Source of the DNA: Hyparrhenia diplandra
Taxonomy: Eukaryota > Streptophyta > Magnoliopsida > Poales > Poaceae
Direction: 5' to 3'
Assembly (NCBI GenBank): GCA_015847255.1
Contig: JADLZK010010457.1
Location: 248,001 to 312,000 of the forward strand
DNA length: 64,000 bases
The notes beneath the pieces are model-generated. The model searched no databases and was not told where the DNA came from. It worked only from the letters and a program-made list of their open reading frames with translations. The translations under genes were made by a program, and so were the position numbers. Below are positions 55,871-64,000 of this stretch, in pieces; position 1 is the first letter of the stretch, and each line of letters opens with the position of its first letter.

Positions 55871-56729
55871 TTGGCTATTGGGTCGAAGAGAGACTTTACA
55901 AGGTCTCCCTCTTTTTTTGCATTTCTTGGTTTTCCCCTCGCACCTTCTTTGACCCTTTCTTTCATTGACGATACAAGAGCAATCCCTCTTTTCTTTGTTT
56001 TTTTTTGCTTTTCCTAGATTCTACCAGAATAAAGTCCTTAGAATCTGAAGATTCCTCATGCATCCATTCTAATTGAAGAATAGGATTATCATTAGCGGTG
56101 ATTCTTCACATTCTATGATACCTTGTAAATTATTCTTGATTTGTTTATCATATAAATCATTCCTAGCAGTTTCTAGGTGCCTAAGCAGATCAAAAGTTTG
56201 AAAATCACTATCATTAATGATAACACCCATACTAGCAAGCATTTTGAACTAACTCGGCATTATCAAGAAACGAGAAAAAGAATTAGCAGACTTAGTTGGA
56301 TTTGTCAAGTTACCTTCGGATGCCTCTTCTTGGACATTCTTTCCATCTTGTCTTGGGTGGAAACATTGGTTTCCCCTTTAGCCTTTCACTCCTCCTTCTT
56401 TCTTCACCCACATTCTTCTTTGAAAGAGCTTGACCCTTCTTGTTATCACCGATTCTTCGGTTTCATTGTTTGACTCTTCACGACCACGGGCTTCCTTGTT
56501 CTTGAGCGGACTTCTTGTCGTGGCGGTTCAGATACTCTACATCATCACTTCCTTGGGTATTTATAATATTGTCATCAGATAGGAAGATCTCTGGGGAATT
56601 GATGAGAGGTTCATTGTAAGGGATAGCTGTCTAACAAACTTCATCGGAATTCTTGCTTTTTAGACATCATCTCCGTTTGTTTGGAGCCACAATCCTTGCT
56701 TTTCGGACATCGGTTTGTTTAGTATGAAG

Positions 56730-59452
56730 CCATCTTGACCGATGTTTTTTCTCTCTGTTTATCATCTGAAGCACTTGTAGATCATCCTCACTATCATCAT
56801 TTGAGATTCATCGACTTGTTTCTTACTTGACCGACCCGGTAGATTGACCAGTCAACTTCCTAACCTTGTTAGGGAAAGAATCTTCGTAATCTTGAAGATC
56901 TAAGTCATCAAACTTGTGCGGGATGTTAACCTTCTCATTGTCTGGTGTTTCTTCATACACCTTCCGAGTATCGATCATAGCTTTTTGTTTCACTCTTCCT
57001 TACGAAATTGATTTTAGGAGGAGCAGACCAATAGGAGCCTTGCCGGTGTTTCCCACTTGATGAGCTAGCATTCTCGTTTTCCCCTGAAGTTTCCACTGGG
57101 CTTACCACTCTCATTGTTTTCTTTAGTACTCTTTGCCTTCCCACTATCCAGTCTATCCCTGACATCACCTTTGAATTTCTTTCGGTTTAGTTGCTGATCA
57201 TCACCAACTTTTATGCCACTTTTCAAAGTCTTGGAACCTTCTCGCCTCTTCCACTTCTCTCTCAAAGCCAAAAACAATTCTCTCAAGCCCAAGGAAGGCT
57301 TCTCGCTGTTCTTGGAACTTTGGTCACATCTCTACATGCAATCCATAATCTAACATAATCATATCTATACCTTGACTTCTCATCATAGTCATAGACTTTT
57401 CCCACCAAACCTCCAACTTTTGCAAGAGTCATTAGGGACCTCTGGTCAGCTGGGATGTTGCTAACCCTGAACCATGCAGTTTGGAGGGATCCTTGAACCC
57501 CAGCAATAGGAACCCAAGGTTCAATTCTGAGCTTAGCTTCATTTCTCATTGTCAGATTCTTGAGATTGCACCATTGGGATGCCATTTTAGCCGTAGGAAA
57601 TCTCAATAGGAATCTGTCATTATCAACTTGTCTGGCCCTCCATTGCCAAGAATCAACACCCACAAGGTTTGTAAACTCCATCTCGATCTCATGAGCACTC
57701 ACCACACCATCAGTGACATGAATCATATTAGTGCTAGCTTTCTCTTTAGCTACATTGGGATCAATACATTCCTCTATGAAAAAGAAACTCTGATCCTCTA
57801 CTTGAGTGGCACAGAACTCAGGGCCCGTGTTCCAGGATAGAAGTCTTTTGCAATCATACGATATGTTTCTCATGGCATAACATGCACTTAGCCCTACGGC
57901 AATCTTTGGTGGCATGATTAGACAATCCACAGATCTCACATGGAAGAGATTTACTGATAGTCCCAGACTTGGAGATAGGGTTGGTGAACCCCGGTGCCTC
58001 GAATCTTCTTGCCATCTGTATTTCACGAAGCCCTCGGCTTCTTTCTTGTCCCACTTTTCCCGTGTATCATCATCAACTTTCTTTCCTTCCCATCTTGCTT
58101 CAATCGCTCCCACGGAAGGATTAGAGCCTTTTGACCCCTTATCCCCGCCATCAACTTCCTCTTCTTTGCGCCTCCAGGAGTTGTTGGGGCCATATCCACC
58201 TCTCCCACGATTCGGTTTGCCACCCCCATACCCTCCTTGGTTGTAGCTCGAACCACCATGACAGCGGTAGCCGCCGCGGCTAGGATCCGAGCCGCGGCGC
58301 CCACCACCTCCGCCCCGTGGGTACATCACAAAGAATCGTAGGAGCGGCCTCAAATCGGACCGACCGGGGCGGGATCGGGATTTTCCCCACGGATGCTTGG
58401 CGAATGCGTGTAGGGTTTGGGAGGGGTTTGGTTCGCGGCTTTGTGGAGAGCAAAACTAAGGTTGAGGATTGGGGAAAGTTTCGGATCCGGCCTTTTTGGC
58501 AAACCGTGTTACGATGACCTGCGGTGAACTTCCGGTTTGTTCACCCTGTATCTTTTGTTTGTCCGCAGATCCAACCATCGAGGACACGCACCCGTAATCG
58601 GGCACAATTTGTACCTTAGGAGGTGGCCGGAACCACTTTTCTTTCCTAAAATGCCCTCGAAGCTTCACGAAACGGGGATATGAGCGGTTTCCCTCCCGTA
58701 CATTGATCTCCTCTTCTTTTTCCCTTGCTATCCCAATGGAATTCAAGAGGGAAGTTTTTGATTTTCATATCATGTCTAGATAGTTTTCTCGAATGGGAAA
58801 TCCACCCTATCCTTTGTGTATTTGAAGAACCGATCATTAGTATTGAGCGGATGAACAAATTTGTTCTTGTTCTTCTTTGAAATTGAGTATGATCTTGGTT
58901 TGACCAAGATTCTTGAGAAATCTTTAACGTGTAATTCACCTGCGGCAAATGATGGAATACTAGCCATCATACCGTGAATCGTAATGCTTGTTATCTTTGC
59001 TTCTATGACCAATACTTCGGGTCAACTCTATTACAAGATTCGAGACACCCCATTCAGAAACGAAACATCGATGGGCGAACTTGAAGAATCATCAATCGGG
59101 AAAGCTAAATCGTCGAAGAAGTATGAATGCCACTAGGAAAGGGCGGGATCAACGACACTCGAATCAAGAACAAGCGAGGACGGGATTGTTAGGTTTACCC
59201 GGATGTTCGAATCCGCAACCGCTTCCCGACGAACTCCCTTGAATCCCCCCACAAGATCTGCTCTAGAATCCCCATCGATGGGGGAGGTAGGAGAAGATAC
59301 ATGCGATAGATCAGCGTGAGCCCCCGCGGGCGGCGTCCCCCTCGGTGGATTGCGCCCGACGGAGAGAATCTCGTCGGCGGTGGTGAGGTGTTCGTCGGTG
59401 GGACGTGTCAAGAGCGGGGAGACGGGGGGAAACAGGGGGGAGATGCGAGCCA
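56730..59452 (-). pseudogene. LINE ORF1: Gly-rich, zinc-knuckle, DUF4283 protein
   Basis: The first ATG after the LINE 5' end (59452, MARISPLFPPVSPLL) opens the ORF1 region, which then shifts frame several times. A Gly/Arg-rich part (MYPRGGGGGRRGSDPSRGGY) starts near 58326. A knuckle CEICGLSNHATKDC with a second CMLC follows in a shifted frame (about 57870-57940). DUF4283-like sequence then runs to about 57300 (FRFPTAKMASQW-type, IEPWVPIAGVQGSLQTAWFR, LAKVGGLVGKVYDYDEKSRY). The knuckle precedes DUF4283, an order I know from a group of grass LINEs but opposite to the LINE at 1-5492. Confidence 0.82.
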
Positions 59453-60229
59453 TCGAAAAGAGTTCCCGTCCATGGAGGAAATGGCAATGAGATCCTAGAG
59501 TTTGATATGTGTAGCCTCCCAAGGGCTAGCGTATTGTTGTATTACTTGACATAGAATTTTACGCATGCAAGTGTGTTTGCTGATCCGTTGTTTGTAGTGT
59601 TAGATCTGTTCATTTTCGGCACCTATGTGGTACTAAAATACTGATTCGGTGGTTCTGGAGTATTATTTGTCAACTCTTGAGCTGGTGATTAATGATGAAA
59701 CAATTACCCCATGGCTTTGTTCCCTTTGTACCCGGTGATGGAAGGCTATGTTATCATAGCTTTTGTGGTTTTCAATTTGAAACCTGCGGATGAAGAGTTT
59801 ATTGATTTTTTCTTCCCTTTTTGTGTTAGATTTGTCTTCTTCCAGCCATGTCAAGATAAAAATCTTAACTAGAAGATGATATTTGGATCTATTTTTAGTT
59901 TCCTTTTTGGTTTAAGTAATGGGAGAACAGTAGCATTAGCATGGGCAATAATGTTATCATATATAAAAAAGTAGACTTTTCGGTTTCTACCAACTCATTA
60001 CCTTTAATCTAACTAAGTATTGGACTGTTATCTTGTGACAACATTCTGGGTTTGCAGCTCTGTAAATGGTGATCTTACTCAATTACTTGGATTCCTCTCC
60101 AGGACATCTAAATGGATGATGTGAATTCGAAGTTTTCGATTGCTAATACCCATTGACATATAGATTTATTCATAATGCCATTGTCTTTGTTTGTGTGGGT
60201 GCTGCTTTCATTTTGCTAAACTCTCTGTT

Positions 60230-60411
60230 TGTATTTCTTTCTCTATTTGAGTGTGAGTGAGTTTTTCTTGTGCATTGTTTTTGATGACTGCTGATGCCAT
60301 GTTTTTTTTCTTTTTCTATTAGTTGTATTTTCACGCCACATGTTCTCTCTCCCTGAGTGTGATTCTGAATGTGTTGTGTGGGTGTGTATCTTCATGTGGC
60401 TGTCTCTCTGT

Positions 60412-60457
<46 letters not shown>

Positions 60458-60720
60458 GATTGTGCTTGCGCGTGTGTTTGTTTATTTGTCTTTTTGAGTG
60501 TGAATTAGTCTGTGTATCTTCGTATGAGTGTCTTTGTGTGTTTCTTGTCTCTCTCTATGTGTTTGTGTTTCTTTCTCTATGTGAGTGTGATTTGTTTGCG
60601 CTGTTTTCATGGCTGCTGATAACTAGTGTGTGCTTTTTTTATTTTGCTTTTAGTTGTATTTTTCCACCAGATGTTCTCTCTCTGAGTGTGATTCTGAGTG
60701 TGTTGTTTGTGTGTCTTTAT
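60230..60720. repeat. Tandem duplication, period about 325 bp
   Basis: The stretch at 60230-60395 (TTTCTTTCTCTAT.TGAGTGTGA, GACTGCTGAT, TTAGTTGTATTTT, CATGTTCTCTCT..TGAGTGTGATTCTGA) recurs at 60557-60710 in the same order. Confidence 0.75.
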
Positions 60721-61170
60721 TGTGTTTTTTTTTGCCTTCTTTTTACTTTAAATTTTTATTTTCCTTGTGTTTTTCTCTCTGTCTATATCTGTTTAGTATG
60801 TGGTTTGGGTGTGTATCTCTCTCTCTCTCTATATATATGTCTCTATATCTGTCCATGGGATAATGGTGTTGTGTGTTAATATTTCTCTTTGTCTATCAGT
60901 CTAGTATACATCCTAGATGTGGTGTGAGTGTCTTTGTATGTGGTGTGACTTTTTGGGGTTTGAAATTGTTGTCTCTATATCTCTATCTGTGTGTCTCTCT
61001 CTGTTGGTGAGTGTGTATGACTCTTTTTTTTTCTTGGGTGTATTTTGTATGTATGTTGTTGTCTATCTCTCTCTGTGTGTGTGTGTTTCTCTCTCTCTCT
61101 CTCTCTCTGTGTTTCTCTGTGTGTGTGTGTCTCTCTCTCTCTTTCTATGTTTGTCTTTGTCTTTTTTCCC
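60340..61170. repeat. CT/GT-rich low-complexity tract with a (CT)n microsatellite
   Basis: A pure CT run of about 40 bases at 60413-60454 is surrounded by TGTGTCTCTCTC-type sequence for about 800 bases, almost free of A on the plus strand. Long open frames here (Cys/Leu/Ser/Phe/Val-rich) are a composition effect and are not genes. Confidence 0.9.
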
Positions 61171-61317
61171 TCTCTGTCTTTCTATTCTGTTTGCTTGTTC
61201 TATTTGGATCGAATAACTGCGCTGCAACTTTGTATAGCTAGGTCAGGTGCTACTTGATTCCTCGCGGGATATCTGTTGTGCTCCCGCGGTTGGTAACTGT
61301 TGTTTCTTGTCTTGTTT

Positions 61318-61979
61318 TGTATATCGTGAGAGATCATTGACTGTCGATTTGGAGGCCCATCGGGACCAAACACTCCAATTTTTGTCGAGCGAAGTGCTTC
61401 CTAGTGGCTATTTTTGATTCGACCCTTGTGAGGGAGGTGGCTCCATGTTTTCACATTGTGGATCATGTTGATTTAGATGTAAGTGGAATCAATATTGTCC
61501 TGTCCAATTTGGAGGCTTTAACCAGATCTCTAGACTTCAATAGAAACTCTATACTTATATGATGCAGGCACTGCAACACATTAGGCAAATTGAGAATGAA
61601 TCGAGTGGGGAAATGCACTATGGAGGAGGCCACCAGCCAGCGTTGTTGAGAACATTCAGCCAGAGGCTTTAGCAGGTTTGTGGCTGTTCTCATGTGTTCT
61701 CATTTACCACTTGTGCCATTTTAATTTGTTGGCAGAACCCATACATATGGCACTTCTAACTTCTTTAATGTAATTTACAGGGGTTTCAATGATGTTGTCA
61801 ATGGGTTTCCTGATGATGGCTGGTCACTGATGAGCAATGATGGTGCTGAGGATGTTACTATTGCTATTGCTATCAACTCTTCTCCAAACAAACTTATCGG
61901 TTCTCATGTCAACTCCTCCTAGCTGTTTGCTGCGATCAGAGGAGGCATCCTGTGTGCTAAGGCATCAATGTTGCTTCAG
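61318..61979 (+). pseudogene. HD-ZIP III transcription factor, START-domain exons
   Basis: HD-ZIP III proteins (REV/PHB group) control leaf polarity and vasculature. Exon a (about 61318-61478) reads RERSLT, GPSGPN, LPSGY and DPCEGGGSMF..HIVDHVDLD with frameshifts, then GTAAGT. Exon b (61568-61675) reads ALQHIRQIENESSGEMHYGG GHQPALLRTFSQRL with one extra T. Exon c (61782-61979) reads GFNDVVNGFPDDGWSLMSND GAEDVTIA, SPNKLIGSHVNSS, TAG in place of a Gln codon, then GGILCAKASMLLQ, and ends before GTTTGT. Introns are in place. The homeodomain, zipper, miR166 site and MEKHLA part are absent. Confidence 0.9.
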
Positions 61980-63470
61980 GTTTGTACTCTTATCCATCTA
62001 GTTTTCTGTGTGTCTGAATGTGTGCTTGCTTGACATTTTCTTTGATTGTAATTTTCTTTGTTTTGTGTGTCCCTTTTTCTTCCTCTATGTGTGTCCACAT
62101 TAGCTATAATTTTCAGAGGTGTGTATCTCTCTGTGTGTCTATTTAGTTGACTTTCATTTTGCCTAGCATTAGCTATAATTTTCAGAGGTGTGTGTCTCAC
62201 CTAGTTGCTGCTAAACCTGTTATCAACTTTTTGTGCTACAATCAATCCATATTTCTTCCTTTTCTGTATAATAAGTTGAGACATTGGCTGTTTATCCTTC
62301 ACCTTTTCCTTTTTGCTCCTGACAGAACCTATGCAAGCAAGTACATCCCCTATAATTGCTAGTGTGAGCGAACACCAACCACCAACCTGGCTTTCTTTTT
62401 TTTATGGATATCAATGTGCTGGCCTTCTTAGTTCCTTCTGGGATCATAGTAATTATTCCATTTCTTTTTAGTTGAACAAGCAGTTTATAGTTAGTTAGTT
62501 TTACCATGTTTTTTTTGACTTTGTGACTGATTGGTGTTAACTCAATATTCAGTCATGCTTCTTACCGTTATCCGATGCAAGCTCATTTTTGGTCCTGTAC
62601 TCGGTAACCTCAGTGTATTTCTCTGGAGTAATGGTAAAGCCCTTTAGCATGGAACATTTTGCAAACTGCAGTACAATGCTGGTCTTTTTTATCAATCGAA
62701 TGTTATTGCAATGATAGGTCGGACATAAGCTGGTCCTTGCTCCTGCTGCATGCATTTTGTCTGGGATTGCTCTGTCTGAAGCTTTTGGTGTCCTTACAAG
62801 ATCAATGAATTTTTCAGTGTCCAACACTGGATGATGGATCTTCTACAGTATGGCTTCTTTCTTCGTGTCTTTTTTCTTATTTATTCCATTGGGTTATCCA
62901 CTCACATGATATTTTATCAAATTCAGGCAGGGGATGGGAGTTCTGATACTCCTACCAACTCAGAAATGGTTTCGAAGGAAAAACCATCCAAGAAAAAATC
63001 GGAAGAAAGACAAAGCAGAGGGATGTACACCTGTTGATCATAGAACTGAAGAAAAGCTTTTAGTACTGCTTTTTGTGGGCCATCTGCTGTGGGCATAATG
63101 CTGCTGATCCTACTTTCTGGTTTTTACGTGGGTAAGGGAGCTGTTCTTTCTGCAAACTACATTCCCGTTAGATTACATGAACATCGCTAGTAAATGATGC
63201 CATTTTTTTTGTAGGTCCATTTTGTGTGGGCTGCTACAGATGCATATTCAGCACCTTCAATTGTGTTCACATGATGGGTTTCATGTTTCTGTATCAAAGG
63301 GCGCTTGATGATGAAGAGCTAGATCAGCTATTGGGTAATTGAGTTTTTTTGAGTGTTTGTTGGGTTTTTGGATCTTTGCTTTGAGTGTTGTTGGGTTTTT
63401 GAAAATTTGACAGATTTGTAGGATACAAAATCTGTTGACAGCTTTGTTTCTTTGAAAAATCTGTCAACAG
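61980..63470. other. No gene recognised
   Basis: AT-rich sequence. A direct repeat ATTAGCTATAATTTTCAGAG occurs at about 62098 and 62168 (70 bp apart). A short Lys-rich open stretch (SKEKPSKKKSEERQ, about 62930-63037) follows TTCAGG and might be an exon remnant. Confidence 0.4.
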
Positions 63471-63479
63471 ACCATATAG

Positions 63480-63641
63480 ACACTCCCATAAATTTATTAT
63501 GAAAATATATTTCATAACTAATCTAACCGTACTTAATTTGTCTCATAAGTATTAGTATTTTATGATATAATTTTAGTCAAAGTTCGTGATGTTTGATTCC
63601 TCGGGTTGGAAGAATTGCATGTTTTTCTGGAGCGGAGGGAG
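63480..63641. mobile_element. Stowaway-like MITE end
   Basis: Ends GAATTGCATGTTTTTCTGGA GCGGAGGGAGTACT, the common grass Stowaway terminus, preceded by TTAGTCAAAGTT. The left half is less clear. Confidence 0.6.
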
Positions 63642-63644
63642 TAC

Positions 63645-64000
63645 TCTCTCTCCTTCCCCGTTTCCTCAGCTGCCGTCACTGCTCTGCTCCCTTCTGCCGC
63701 CGTGCGCACTGCCTGTGCTCGCTAAGCTGCCGCGCTGTCACTCGTGCGCCTCCGTTGATCCAGTGCTGTGTACCGCCGTTGACGTTCTTGCGCCTTCCGG
63801 CCACCTTCTGGCTGTGCCGCCGCCCCTGGCTGCTTTCACCGACACCATTCCCTGCCGTCGGCGTGCTCTACCGTTGTCCCGTGTTCGCCTGGCCGTCAGT
63901 ATATACACTACACTACCACCATCGATCTCCACAGCTTCTCCGGCGAGATCGAGATCAAGATCTCCCATAGCGTTGGGTGTCGTTTCCTCCCGCACCTGGG
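63645..64000. other. GC-rich segment, possible 5' end of a gene leaving the window
   Basis: A sudden rise in C and G with open frames on both strands. It could be a first exon or a GC-rich repeat. No domain seen. Confidence 0.3.

Larger units (their letters stand above)
51777..59467 (-). mobile_element. Full-length but mutated LINE (L1-type) with target duplication
   Basis: A 12 bp direct repeat, GTCCATGGAGGA, stands at 51765-51776 and 59468-59479. Between them, on the minus strand, are a 5' end GGGAACTC, ORF1, ORF2 and a poly(A) tail (T11 at 51777-51787). 7.7 kb in all. Its ORF1 type and sequence differ from the LINE at 1-5492. Several frameshifts and stops make it inactive. Confidence 0.92.

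Noticed and set aside
60340..61216. Open frames up to about 179 codons in the CT/GT-rich tract
   Set aside because: The translations are low-complexity Leu/Ser/Cys/Val strings in all three frames, caused by base composition. No domain, splice pattern or conservation is visible.
63200..63340. Additional HD-ZIP III exon (VWAATDAYSAPS-like)
   Set aside because: Only a faint resemblance to the EWADPGVDAYSA block, with a stop soon after. Not enough to claim.
1..64000. CRISPR arrays, bacterial operons or phage
   Set aside because: No regularly spaced repeats with unique spacers. Gene structure has introns and the mobile elements are plant-type.

Overview
The window looks like a repeat-dense piece of a grass (Poaceae) nuclear genome. 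The evidence is plant-type LINEs carrying DUF4283 ORF1 proteins, a Copia-like gag with a tRNA-Met-type primer site, CC-NLR resistance genes with plant motifs, Helitrons, Stowaway-like MITEs, a T-tailed SINE, and GC-rich 5' gene ends next to AT-rich introns. I cannot name the species. I found no gene that is clearly intact; the best candidate is a small two-exon Cys-rich gene at 23259-23835 (minus).

Layout. 1-5492 is the body of a degenerate LINE (minus strand). Its ORF1 is split by an 11.9 kb non-autonomous LTR retrotransposon (5493-17390, minus strand) that has two LTRs, a primer site, a purine tract and gag, but no visible pol. The 5' end of the LINE resumes at 17391-17755. 17759-18385 is a copy of sequence found again at about 48290-48789, downstream of the second NLR.

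18.5-35.4 kb is a mosaic of exon-sized pieces of unrelated genes, most of them still bordered by splice sites: an R40/EULS lectin, a MATE transporter (two exons), ribosomal protein L3, a receptor kinase C-terminus, an AGO4-type Argonaute (three exons), RNA polymerase I/III subunit RPAC1, NBP35 and adenine phosphoribosyltransferase. They are mixed with an LTR piece, a MITE, an imperfect long inverted repeat and local duplications. The block is bounded by opposed, similar termini (GAG..TTTTTACAAT) with flanking 9-mers that match at 8 of 9 bases, so I raise a very large Pack-MULE-like element as a hypothesis. A smaller 3.9 kb version is also possible.

35.7-36.3 kb is a second foldback. 37.4-47.9 kb holds two tandemly duplicated CC-NLR pseudogenes. 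Copy 1 has frameshifts and a 777 bp Helitron in its 3' flank. Copy 2 has lost its CC and most of its NB-ARC to an LTR-derived fragment at the duplication junction, is split by a 1543 bp solo LTR with a perfect 5 bp target duplication, and has a SINE nested in a Stowaway-like MITE in its 3' flank. A 1595 bp Helitron follows (48790-50384).

51777-59467 is a complete-length but mutated second LINE (minus strand) with a perfect 12 bp target duplication. 60.2-61.2 kb is CT/GT-rich low-complexity DNA. 61.3-62.0 kb carries three exons of an HD-ZIP III START-domain pseudogene. The window ends with a Stowaway-like MITE end and a GC-rich segment. Several nesting orders can be read directly: LTR element into LINE, SINE into MITE, and solo LTR and Helitrons into NLR copies.
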